Assembly (NCBI GenBank): GCA_905221605.1 | Contig: CAJNDS010002410.1 | Span: 273,252-337,251 of the forward strand | From: Symbiodinium natans | Taxonomy: Eukaryota; Sar; Dinophyceae; Suessiales; Symbiodiniaceae | DNA: 64,000 bases | Reading direction: 5' to 3' | Shown: one piece after another, positions 17,151-27,325 of the stretch | Layout: every line of letters begins with the position of its first letter | Position numbering within the stretch: position 1 is the stretch's first letter | Position numbers and translations under genes: made by a program | The notes under the pieces: model-generated | The model's database searches: none | Seen by the model: the letters and a program-made list of their open reading frames with translations, nothing else | What the model was told of the DNA's origin: nothing

Positions 17151-18273
17151 CAACCCTTATTGCTTGGGGTCCAGCGACTTGGGCGCTGCGGAATCACCAT
17201 GCTCACGCGGATGCGCTGGGCCGGGCCGAGGCGGGTCGCGTAGCGTTAACATTATGAGAATCATGCTATCCGAATTCGTTGAGTTGTTAACTTGACAATG
17301 AGATTGTGTTCAATACAAGCCGCTGTGCTTGTAACTCCATGACTACGACTGCTAACATAACGAAAATTGTTCAATGTCTAATTGTTCAATGTCTAATACT
17401 ATCCGCCGGCAACTTAATCTTTAATACACTAAGCTGCACAGGTGTCCATCATCCTTTTCCAATATTCCCAGCATGTAGGGTAGTAGAATCTATTCAAGAA
17501 TGGATATTGACATCCAATGTCGTTCACCAAAGCAACTCAAAAAGTTACATGTCAAACTTAAACTTGGGACACCTCATATGCAATTTGTCGGAAGTATAAC
17601 TCTGAAAATGCTATTTACGAAGCAAATGAAAGCTTCTTCAAATTTCAACCCATGTTAGGTCATTGGGTACAATAAGCCCCCCTTTACAACAGAACATGGC
17701 ATTACATTCTCCCCTTGTAGCTAGGCCTATGCTCCAGAGCTGTACAGCTGGAAGTGCTGCACCTGCCTGCGACAGACTGTGGTAGCAACTGGTCTCGACG
17801 TGTGTCGCGGCAGGGGGTACTCGGAACTCAAAAGCATAAAACATGCGCATATGGATGAATATAGCTGGGCAACGCGAGGCGGGGTGGGATGGAAGGCATG
17901 CCACCATGATGCCAAATCGATGAAGCTTCGGTTCATGAATGTGAAAGCGGGTCACTTGCAGTCGTGCGTTTTGCACACATCAGGCACTCCACGGATCCAC
18001 TCGCGTCACTTGCAACTGCGCTCCGGTGACTTGCTTTCTCGGATCAAGTTCTGCCACCAAAGACAGGAGTCGCAAGTGAACCAGAAAAGAACCCAACTTT
18101 TGGGCGGCAGCTTTAAAACCACGTCTTTACCCACTCAAACCACGACAACATCGCTATGCGCAGTGTTTGCGGCCTTTTGGCCACCTAAAAAGCAGACACT
18201 GAAAGCAGACACACGAACCACGGAAAAGGCCACGCCTGCCATGCTTTCCACAAGATGACCTCTGAATACTCAC

Positions 18274-18459
18274 GTGGCTTTGCGCAAACCCAAATCCCAA
18301 AACGCGCTCCCGCTGCGGCGGGAGGGTTCTTGTAGAAGAGGTGCACGATGGTAGGATGGAGAATGCCCAAAATGCCCATCATCCGTTTGACGGTGACGAA
18401 GCGAACAGACTGAAACTTGAGGGCCGTACTCATCACAATGCGCAGATTGCAGAATCGTG
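18274..18459 (-). CDS. Exon with good splice sites, unrecognised protein
   Basis: The exon lies between acceptor CATCCTGTTTCAG and donor CCAC|GTGAGT, both near-perfect. The 62-codon frame reads RFCNLRIVMSTALKFQSVRF, VTVKRMMGILGILHPTIVHL and FYKNPPAAAGARFGIWVCAK. Family not recognised. A neighbouring open segment at about 18745-18905 reads GNQLLHNGAASDEALSNVPT and SDISASPLDFLRLSVRKIEA and is probably the preceding exon. Confidence 0.5.
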
Positions 18460-19499
18460 CTGAAACAGGATGAGCAAGTGAGAACAAGAGAATCTCGAAA
18501 GCAAACGCATCAACGTCATGTCTTGACCTCGAAAGGGAGGGCAACGTCAAGTCAACGGCGCAGAGTCCATTTTCGTCGAAAGCTTTGAAACCCCTTCTAT
18601 TTCTGTGAAGTTTACGCCGGCATTGTGGTGCCGAGACGAAAGTCCAACAACCTACTAAAGCCCAAAAAAGCCACAACTCCAAGACCCAGCCGGAAACTCC
18701 AAGCGCCCTCCCGACCCCGTGCTTTGCGAGGTGCTCCCCGCAGAATCCTGGAGGCTCCTGTCCAGTGGCTTCAATCTTCCGGACGCTGAGGCGTAGGAAG
18801 TCCAAGGGGCTCGCGGAGATGTCAGAGTTTGTTGTCGGCACATTGGACAAGGCCTCGTCAGACGCCGCCCCGTTATGCAAAAGCTGATTCCCCACGAAGG
18901 CCCAGTACAACAGCGACATCTCTAAAACTCTTAAATTGGAACGGCTACAGCTGATGCCGGCATGGCTCTGTCGTCAGACGCCGCCCTGTCCCAGAGGCCG
19001 TCAAAAAGAAAGGAGCCACACCACTCACATCCACCACGGGAGATTTGAACGAGATCTTGTACTCCTTGTCACATTTTGCTGGAACACCAACCACATCGGC
19101 GAGATTTACACAGCATGCCGAGAAGCCATGTCAAAATCAACGCCGCCTTGCACAACAAGGCATGAGTCATGATGCACACTTGCTCACTTGTTGGGCAGTG
19201 CATGACGAATAGCTCAGTTGTGCATGCGAGGTGCTCATTTTCATCTTCACCTCAGCTTCCCATGCTGCCGAGGTCGATGCGCGGCGTTTACTATCATACG
19301 ACTCGTTTCGTTTGGGGAGGGGGGGGGATTCTCAGTCCAAATTTTTAGCCCATGCCTTCAGGATATGTGGAGGGACCAGAACTCAAAGCCAAGCATGAGA
19401 AAACCTGGCACTCGGTGCAGCCTTGCGGCTGGCAGCGACAGTCCCTGTCCCTCGATGTTGGACGTCATGGCACCCCTTGGCCCACTTGGCTCTGATTAT

Positions 19500-20600
19500 A
19501 GGGGACCTTTTTTTTACATCCAGGGCTTTGCAGGACCCCCTTTGTGCAGCTGGGAGGCTCGGATGTGGACCTACATGTTGAAACTCAAGGCCCAGGAAAG
19601 CACAAGCACAGCACCTGGATGGGTCGAGCAGCTCACTGGACACCGTCTTCGTCTGTGGGAAGAAGTTGGAGCCACCCAACGATATGTTTATGTCGATCAA
19701 CTGCGTCACGGGATCCTTCTCCATTTCAAACGTAACCAAGTCGCCTTCGTTCGATTATATTTGCTATTGCCCATAGAAACGGATGAAACGGTGCATCCGA
19801 CTGCACATGGCAAGGAGAATCTAAAGAGTTCACTTGGTTAAGTCACCATTCTCAGCTTGGATCTCCGAGCCAGCTCCCTCAACCTCAGCAGACTCGCCGC
19901 TTGTGGCGCTTGTGACGATGATTTTGAGGATTGCCAGCTTCGTGTCTGTGAACGACACGTTGAGTGCCTTGGTGTGAGGCCCCATTTTCGGCATTGGGGG
20001 GCTTCGACGCTCACTTCGAAGGCATGCGGCCAGACACGTGGTCTGAAATCTATCCATTTTCGGCCGTCCCCGCCTATGCCCCCTAGCCTTCTGCCAAAGC
20101 AAGTTGAAGCGAAAGCTCTTTGGGGAGAGATTTCGCAACGACCGATGCCTAGCAAATGCCAAGGCCAAGCTGAGGTTGCCACATAGTTCTGGCAGGGATA
20201 GGCTGCAGCATCGACGGTGTAGTAAGCATGGGGGCAGATTGTGATATCCAGAGAAGTTGTCAGCATCAGCAGTCTCGCACCATCAGCTTGTTTCTCATAT
20301 GCGAAAGTGTGGTACTCGTACTCGGAAGTTGCTCCAGATATGTACTCAAAATTGGCGGTGTTGTATGTCCTCGGCATACAAGACAACAAGCGCTTGGCAC
20401 AGAAACCTTTCTACCTCGTATCCAACCGAGGCTCATAGTCGCAAATTCAGATACTGGGGCAACCTCCGCAGTGCCGACCATCTGTCTGAATTACAAGAGT
20501 TTCATGCCACTTGTTAAGGCATCAGCCGTAAAGTTCACGTCGGTGTTGGCCACCTCACCAACTGCCTTCTCAACACCACCTCAGAGCTATGTAAGCACTA
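19500..20600 (-). CDS. Extracellular-type exon segments, unrecognised
   Basis: Minus-strand pieces in order: GVEKAVGEVANTDVNFTADA LTSGMKLL (about 20505-20590); TYNTANFEYISGATSEYEYH, DITICPHAYYTVDAAAYPCQ (about 20189-20372); KALNVSFTDTKLAILKIIVT SATSGESAEVEGAG (about 19845-19985); VTFEMEKDPVTQLIDINISL GGSNFFPQTKTVSSELLDPS (about 19590-19740). Beta-strand-like alternation, N-glycosylation sequons and few cysteines suggest lumenal or extracellular domains. The protein was not identified. Confidence 0.45.
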
Positions 20601-20644
20601 GCAGCTTCCGGCAGCAAAGCTCAGCGTCCACACCGAGTGCTCAC

Positions 20645-21995
20645 AGCAATGAATCGTAAAACCACGCGTCGATCTGATGTGCAGATCCGGGCACACACGC
20701 GCTCATGCTGCGAGAGCAACATGACAATTCCAGTCTGCACTTGCTCGAAGGTCTGTGTCTCCCTCGCAAGGCTGCAATCAGCGACACTGGCTGAACAAGC
20801 TGCGGCCGAGATTGACAGATTGAAATTTTATCAACAAAGCTTTTGTCCAAGTGGCGATGCTATGGTGGCCTGTGCACGAGCCCACATAAACAGTACACAC
20901 ACACACACACACACACCTGCGCACGGCACGCATGCTGCACGCACTTGACCCCACACGCATCAATCCCCAATGGCTCCTGGGTGCCGTCATCGCATAAAGC
21001 CACTTTGAGGATACCCAAAGATTGCAAGTCGCTACCTTGGAGACGGTTGCCAGGGCTCTTGCTACGCATGCCTCCCTGTGCCTGTGGTTGCGAGACACAA
21101 CGCGTCGTGGAGAGAACGAAAACAAGTGCACTTCAGGCTTGTCGCGGGTGTCCGCATCTGTTGTAAAGCCTCGGCAGTGCGCACAGCTCGAAGCTTATCA
21201 GGATTGGCATGCGGCGTGACTCACCAGACTTGCGGGCTGGGACGAAAAACAGAACTCAAGGCCAGCAACTTACATCAGGGCAATCCGATGGAAAGTTGGA
21301 GCACACGACAGGAACCCAATCTTTGTAGCGCTTCCAGCCAGCACAATTGATGGTGTACCTGGTCAGGTCACGACCGGGTCAAGAGTGTACGTACAAATTC
21401 GTTTGATGGCCATGTTACAATGTTCATTCCCGGGCGCTTCTTGCTTGGCACGAGAGCTGGAACGGTAAAGGTGAACAAGGTGTCATCAAAGACCGTGTGT
21501 TCCCCGGACGTCCTGCGTCAGGTGGTTGCGACTTGTTGCGACTGCAGCCTTGAAGCTCTGCTGCGCTGGGGACGCTCAGAGCGCGAGGATGCGCTTGGGG
21601 CATTTGGGGCGGGGACGATGGGGTCCTGTTGATGTCACTGCTGTAGATCGGTGGCCGGGCAGATCCCGCGGCGACCCGGCCAATCACCCGCAGAGGCTCA
21701 GCATCCGGCTCCACGGGCGCCACAGTGCCTCTGCCAGCGTCAATAGAGAAGCATCGATGCTGCGACGGCGCTGCAGTTGTGCGAGAGGTGCTGAAACAAT
21801 CGGACAGTCGGCCTACCATTGTATACATGCACGCAGCGTGAGGTAATCTGGCCATGCTGTCAGAATCCCAGTCTGTTCCGAAATCCCGTGCCGACTTCAG
21901 ACATTAGCGGCCAGATGCTGTTGCGCCAAGTTGCAATTGATTTCCGACGCCAGATCGTACTTAACCTTGAGCCCGGGCAGGGCACAGGTCGACTC
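20645..21995 (-). CDS. Extracellular-type exon segments with paired cysteines, unrecognised
   Basis: Minus-strand pieces: STCALPGLKVKYDLASEINC NLAQQHLAANV (about 21900-21995); HTVFDDTLFTFTVPALVPSK (about 21440-21515); RYTINCAGWKRYKDWVPVVC SNFPSDCPD ending at a GAT|GTAAGT donor (about 21277-21370); ADCSLARETQTFEQVQTGIV MLLSQHERVCARICTS (about 20660-20795). A (CA)n microsatellite lies at 20895-20916. The pieces seem to continue the same ectodomain-type gene as the segments below 20.6 kb. Confidence 0.4.
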
Positions 21996-22429
21996 TGAAT
22001 TTGGACACGCCTGGTGGCAGAGATCTGTGCATCCCAGTGGCCTGGAAGGTCACAGACACGCCTGCATCCAACACCTCCTGTAAGCCGTAAGCAGCGCATA
22101 GCCATCAACGCACAAACCTTGAAATGCTGTTGCTGACGCAGTCAATGCACACAGCACAGCCGCATTCGTCCTGAGAGCTTTCCTGCAGGACTGTCCGAAC
22201 AGGCGATGGATCGATGTAGCTGAAGTTCCACCTGACCGACACGCAAAAAAAGTTCCACCTAACTTGGCAACAGCCAGCAGAGGCAAGTGCCTGGAAGTTT
22301 GAACATACACATGCTTGAGATCAGCGGCCTGAATTCGGGATTCACCTTTGACGGCGTGTCCTCCGTGACGAACAAACCTTCGGCGATGGCACAACACATC
22401 CCTGATGCTCTCTGAGTCCAATGGTGGAC

Positions 22430-23340
22430 TTTGGACTCTGGACTCAAGGGGACTCAAACGAACCCGAACCGCCCTAACCTCCTAAGCCCCAATGAAGATG
22501 CCGGAATCCCAGCCTTCCTCGAAGACGACATCGTAGAAGCATCCTGGGGCCAATCTTGGCATAACACAACCACGGACCGCGAAGGGGAGGGGGGGATTGA
22601 GGGAAACCCCAAACCTAAACCCTCAACCCTGAACCCCAAGCCCAAAAACCTAAATCAACCATGAAAACAGAAGGGAGGATGGAGACCGTCGAACCGCCTT
22701 AGCCCTTTTTTGCCACTGAACTACAATAACTGAAGCTACACCCCTCGCAGGACGCAAGCTCCACAGGCAAAGGCTGCAAAGGCTCCAGGCTTGATGAAGT
22801 CATCGGCCGGAAAGTTTGCGATGAGGATCCGCTCCTCGCAGGAACGAGCCCCAGGTCTTGAAACGTGGATCCCACGCGAGCGCATGCGCCGAGGCCTCCA
22901 GCCCTAAGGTGAAGTCTAAACCTTTTTAACCGATTCTCGAGCTATAAGGGCCTCTTGCGGCTTGCAGTGCCTAACACCACCTACCTAGCCACGGCACCGC
23001 CGGGCTGGCTGGTTCGTTGAAAGCCCAATTTGACGAAGCTTTCAACGGAGCTCATCATGCCCGACCCTCACCCATCAAAACCATCAGCAAACCATCCAAG
23101 CGGAAGCCTCGACGATCCAGACTCCGAGTCGGAACCGGAGTTGCTTCGACGCAAAGACTATCCCAACCAACCACAGATACAAGGCCCCTTGTACTGGACC
23201 AGGGATGCAATTCTGCACCGTTTTGGGGGCTTGAACGAGATAAGGATCGTTGATGCCGTGAAACTTGTGTATTGTGGGAGTATTCTGGGATTGAGGGGAT
23301 GGCCAGCTCCTAGGAGTAAGACCCAAGCCCATCCTGAATA
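22430..23340. other. No convincing gene; degenerate telomere-like and intronic sequence
   Basis: Degenerate CCCTAAA-type repeats lie at about 22605-22655. A plus-strand frame at 23030-23341 (PDSESEPELLRRKDYPNQPQ) is open for 103 codons but has no supporting motif or splice context and is opposite to every gene here. Confidence 0.45.
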
Positions 23341-23352
23341 AGCCCGACTGTG

Positions 23353-24094
23353 TCAGCGCCAGACGGGCTGCCATCGATAATCCTCGGTTTGGGGCCGTTT
23401 CGGAGGCTCGACACTTTCGAGCCACTTCCGGGCCACGAGCGCCTGTCGGTCTGCAGGTCGCTCAAGGCAGCTTAATGCCAAGTTGCAAATTGGCAGGCAC
23501 CCGCCATTGGATGGTCGGGCACCACTCCTCCCCAAGGCGTGCTCCAGCTGTGGAACCGAGTGCTGAGTTCTAAGATGCTCGAACGAACGGACGTGGCCAA
23601 GGCTCTTCGCCGCCAGCTCGGATATTCGTTCGATCAATGTAAAACGCTTTGCTTGTGTCGGAAGTGACGTACACATCGACCTGATGGCGGCGCTTCTATG
23701 AGCAGCTGAACACAGAAATCTTTGGGCAAAGTGCGACAACATGATTCGGGATGATTCGGGATGATTCGGGACTCGCGCAGGCACCTGCCTGCATTGCAAG
23801 GAGCACTTGGCTGACAGCACTATATTGATCACCCTCTGGAAGCAGGAGCAAGATGTCCTTAGCCGCCGTGAGATAAACGGCATGTGACACAAACACCCAT
23901 CCCCTGAGGCTGATGAGCTCATGCTCTCCAGAATGCTGTGTTAGGAGCCGGGACGATGACGAATCGCAGCGTGAAAACTTCCTGGAGATTGGGTACCATT
24001 CTGTACCAGTGCATGTCGGTGCGCACCATCTAGACTTGAGATGTTCAAGAGGCACATTCTTCTCGACTCCAGCTGAAACACAAACCTTCGACAA
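23353..24094 (-). CDS. Open segments, possibly decayed or unrecognised coding sequence
   Basis: Two overlapping frames are long: one to 24094 (VSAGVEKNVPLEHLKSRWCA PTCTGTEWYPISRKFSRC) and one ending at 23353 with ERISELAAKSLGHVRSFEHL, RTQHSVPQLEHAL, ADRQALVARKWLESVEPPKR. Three tandem copies of gatgattcggg at about 23740-23772 lie between them. The lower part reads like a helical intracellular protein and may be an unrelated relic. No family assigned. Confidence 0.35.
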
Positions 24095-24199
24095 TGCATC
24101 AAGCGTCTGACGAGGTCCAGGGACTGTTCATGTTCGTATCAGTGCAAACCTCCATGACGCGAAACTGGTAATCACCTTACAAGTACCAAGGTTGCTGAG

Positions 24200-25379
24200 G
24201 GACTTGCCCTGACCGTCCGCACAAGACTTGGGAGCCGGCCACCCTCAACCAAGCCTGTTGCCATACATGTCACCGTGTCCCGGCTCGTGAACACACCTGG
24301 GTCGCAGGAAAAACGGCCTCAAGCTGCCATAAGCTGCCTTGAGCTCTCAAGTACTTCCTGGCTTCCGCCACAGACGGCCGAGGGGCTGGATTCACATCCG
24401 ACCATCTCACCGAAGCTCGTGGTTTCATCGCTCTTTACCTGCTTGCCCTCGAAGGTAAATCCTTACCGCAGCGACACGCAATCGCATAGAAGCACATGGC
24501 CACTGGCCACCTTCATGCACATCATGCACCCTTGCAGCTGAATCTCCGGACCAAGCACAATCGTTGGCCAAGCCGGTTGCAAACTGGAGCCTGAGCTCAA
24601 CTCAGCTCCGTCCGTCCAGTGCAGGGCCATTGATGCCAAGATTCGTGATGTCCACGGCACCTTCTGGCTTGGGTCTCGAGGGGGCAAAGATGGACAAGGG
24701 CGAAGCTGCTGGAAGCTCACCTGAGCAAATCGAGCCTCGTATTGGAAACACGGAGAACTTGCCTACAAGAGGAAGCACCAGTTTGGCAGGGCGCAAACAA
24801 ATTCCGGAGGGTCCAGGATCTTGGCGGAGCAATTCAGCACGGCATACGAGCCGACGCCCGGAACGCGCGGAACGTAACCATCCGCACACTGCGGGGTACA
24901 GACCTCTGGCACATGAAGCAAAATCATCGATTCCCGCAGCTTCATTCAAACCATTTGAACCGGCCCACTGGCACAAAGCAGACAAAGCAGACAAAGCGGA
25001 CAAGACACACTGGAATCTGGGATCTCACCTTACATTGCATGCTGGGGGGCGTGCTTACCACACGCACAAAAAAAACAAACAATAATGACAACAGCAAAAC
25101 AAAAAAAGAGGCCAAGCGCTGCGAAGCCGCGAGCAGTGTTGCTTTCTGCACAAGCTTTTGGCAAGCCTCGGTTGCTTGGCAGCCCAAATCAGCCCAACAC
25201 AACTTTTCCCTACCGGCCCTACCCTCCGCTGCGGCTGTGCCATGCTGTGCCAAGGGGCCATCCGTGGGGCTGACGGCGGAATTGGCAACCGTGGGCTCGT
25301 TGCATGGAAGGACATCACACATGACCTGGGATGTGAAGGGTGCTCCGGAGGCTGCAGCGAGTTTTAATGCATCGAACAT
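24200..25379 (-). CDS. Sushi/CCP-like cysteine module exons
   Basis: Minus-strand pieces: FTSQVMCDVLPCNEPTVANS AVSPTDGPLAQHGTA (about 25255-25370); EVCTPQCADGYVPRVPGVGS YAVLNCSAKILDPPEFVCAL (about 24790-24915); DPGVFTSRDTVTCMATGLVE (about 24225-24300). The C-x-x-P-x-V-x-NS and C-x-DGY plus L-x-C-x(n)-L-x-PP-x-F-x-C patterns are those of sushi-like repeats common in dinoflagellate surface proteins. They match the unfinished sushi start in exon 27168-27325, so they may be downstream exons of the giant gene, with the sulfotransferase lying in between. A 9-mer repeat (aaagcagac)n occurs at 24971-25008. Confidence 0.5.
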
Positions 25380-25509
25380 GTTTGCGCGTTTCTGCGGGAA
25401 CTCGAGGAGCTCTCACGGCTCTCACATTCGATTGGCCGCGGCAGTCTAGTGGATTCGACACAGCACAAACAGTGTGGGCCCTGCTGGCTTCTGCCGGAGC
25501 TTCCGCTCA

Positions 25510-26769
25510 TCAGAAAGAAGCAGTCTGGATCAGAGCATCATAAAAAGCATCTGCTGGTGCAACATAGGCCTGCCACTCCTCGATCGACGGCAACATGGCC
25601 TCAGCGTTCCTCTTGATGGTTTGGTTCGATGTTACAGATGAGTGGTTCAAGGCAAACTCCACTTCCGCCGCACATCTCGCTGTTGAGCAGCCCCCAAATG
25701 CACTTGTTGGATCTAAGCCTGACTCGATCGCCCCAGATAGTAGCCGCGGAAGCCAGTGGCTGGGCATGGCAGGATCGAAGAACCTGGCAACCCTTCGCAG
25801 CGACGCCGTGAGATTGGTTGCGAAATGCGAAGCCGAGATGTGCAGAACATTCGGCAGAAGCTGCCAGCGGTTCCAGTTCTGCAACATCTTCAAGATGGTC
25901 CACCGCGCCCGCAGAATCTCGAGGCGCAGGCCTTCACGCAAATCGGAGCCCTGCAAGCGCTGCAGGTACGTGCATCCGAAGTCACAAGGCCGAAAGATCA
26001 GATCCCAAGCTTCATAATCGCAATGGTGGCAGTTTGGAGGGTTCGGAGAGTGCAGCCAGTATTCATATCTGGACCCCTTCAAGTGATACAAGTACCCTGA
26101 AATCACGATACTACTTGGTCGCCGGGTGAAGTGCACGAGCTTACCCGTGGACAAGACGAAGTGGACGTCTTGCTTGATCTCGTGCTCAAGCGGGTTATAG
26201 ATCAACACCAGTCGACCTCGTGGACTGAAGCGCATGAAGGTTTCAGTGTACTCGACGGACGAATTGAAGATGGTGGAGTTTGGCCCTTGGAGGTCATGTT
26301 CGAACCACTTCCGTGTCCGCGCTCCAAGTAGCGCTGAGGCAAACGGGCCCTGCATTTCATCGTAGCCGATCAGCTGGGTCGCCAAAAAAGTTCCAGTTTT
26401 GTGATATGTAACGAAGGCATACTCGCGGCTCCCAGAGTCCCTAAAGCTTCGTGGGAAAAAGTTGGGCCTGGAGCATCTGGAGCTTGGTCTCCCAGACGCA
26501 ACTCTTAGCCAAAACCGAGAGAACTGCCCTGCATCCTGCAGTGCTGCACAACAGAATCGCACTTCCCAGTCGTTCCGAGTGAAGCACAGGGCGCGGTGAC
26601 CGTGCATGTCAAAGCGAAAAGGATCACAGCATGCCTCCCAAATATCCAGATGTGTCAGATGTGTCAGGCTCGTCAGGCTTGTATTCAGGCCGGTGTAGGC
26701 TGTGAGCCGCTTCACGCGGCTTAAGCGGAGTGCAGCCCGCTTGCATGGCACGGGGGTGGGAGAAGGCAT
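25510..26769 (-). CDS. Sulfotransferase-family protein, single ORF
   Basis: The 419-codon ORF runs from ATG at 26769. The 5'-phosphosulfate-binding loop is seen as TYHKTGTFLATQL near residues 121-133 (compare YPKSGT of the family) and the 3'-phosphate motif as HFTRRPSSIVISGYLYHL near 203-220 (RxP-x-x-x-x-x-S-x-Y). PAPS-dependent transfer of sulfate to a sugar or protein hydroxyl is expected; the acceptor cannot be told. The usual Asp of RDP is Arg here. A CTHLTHL-type short repeat (SLTSLTHLTHL) lies at residues 31-41. No clear signal anchor is seen, although the true N-terminus may start further on. CATTCAG directly before the ATG is a possible trans-splice acceptor. Uninterrupted coding contrasts with the intron-rich neighbours. 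Confidence 0.72.
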   Translation of the reverse strand: MPSPTPVPCKRAALRLSRVKRLTAYTGLNTSLTSLTHLTHLDIWEACCDPFRFDMHGHRALCFTRNDWEVRFCCAALQDAGQFSRFWLRVASGRPSSRCSRPNFFPRSFRDSGSREYAFVTYHKTGTFLATQLIGYDEMQGPFASALLGARTRKWFEHDLQGPNSTIFNSSVEYTETFMRFSPRGRLVLIYNPLEHEIKQDVHFVLSTGKLVHFTRRPSSIVISGYLYHLKGSRYEYWLHSPNPPNCHHCDYEAWDLIFRPCDFGCTYLQRLQGSDLREGLRLEILRARWTILKMLQNWNRWQLLPNVLHISASHFATNLTASLRRVARFFDPAMPSHWLPRLLSGAIESGLDPTSAFGGCSTARCAAEVEFALNHSSVTSNQTIKRNAEAMLPSIEEWQAYVAPADAFYDALIQTASF

Positions 26770-26774
26770 CTGAA

Positions 26775-27160
26775 TGCGTTGGGCCTACCGGCAATGTGTG
26801 TCACGCATTGCGGGCAACGTAGCGTTACGCAGTCTTGGGGTGCACGAGGTCGAGGTCAGGGGTGCAACGAGGACTTAAGGGCGTTTGGGATCCTTTTGCA
26901 GAAAGGCTGGGATCCCTTTACGCCTGGCACCCACCAAACCACGCAGACCCTTTTACTCGCCCCTCATGAATCCAAGTGGCAAGCGTGGGACTGAAAGCCG
27001 ACTGGTAATCCGTATCCGACGTGGTAGTGCAGGTGTGAGTTGGATTGCGCGGTGCGTACCCAAAATTGCAGGCGCCCCTGGGCAGCACCGCGATATGCAG
27101 CCGAATGCTAAGTAATCAGAGCTAGATGCAGCTAGATGACACGCAATTAGCAAGCTCAGC
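26775..27160. other. No gene recognised between the sulfotransferase and the giant gene exon
   Basis: I see no coding frame with motif or splice support on either strand; probably 5' sequence of the sulfotransferase gene or intron of the giant gene. Confidence 0.5.
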
Positions 27161-27167
27161 CGCAAAC

Positions 27168-27325
27168 GTGCATGTCGTGCCATGAGCGAAAGATGTCCCC
27201 TCCATGCAGTATCCAGTAGTGGAGTTCTGATTCTCCACCGTGGGAACCGAGCAGTTCGCCTTTACTGTGACGGTCCGCGTTCCGGACGTCGACTGTCCAG
27301 CGCTGTCCGTGCACGTATACGTGAC
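27168..27325 (-). CDS. Exon: end of Ig-like repeat and start of a sushi-like module
   Basis: The 158-base exon lies between acceptor GGAGTGTAG and donor CAC|GTTTGC. It reads VTYTCTDSAGQSTSGTRTVT VKANCSVPTVENQNSTTG YCMEGTSFAHGTTC. The first half is the final strand of a HYR/DUF5011-type repeat. The second half is a sushi-like opening (C-S-V-P-x-V-x-N) whose partner cysteines are missing here. Confidence 0.72.

Larger units (their letters stand above)
16100..17650. other. Non-coding, AT-rich DNA around a poly-C tract and telomere-like repeats
   Basis: AT-rich sequence on both sides (about 16130-16560 and 17235-17660) without credible ORFs flanks the poly-C tract and a (CCCTAAA)n block. The base composition differs clearly from the GC-richer gene regions. 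Confidence 0.7.

Noticed and set aside
17779-18258. 159-codon plus-strand ORF
   Set aside because: No motif and opposite strand; it overlaps good minus-strand splice sites near 18274.
23030-23341. 103-codon plus-strand ORF
   Set aside because: Protein-like in part but isolated, without splice or domain evidence.
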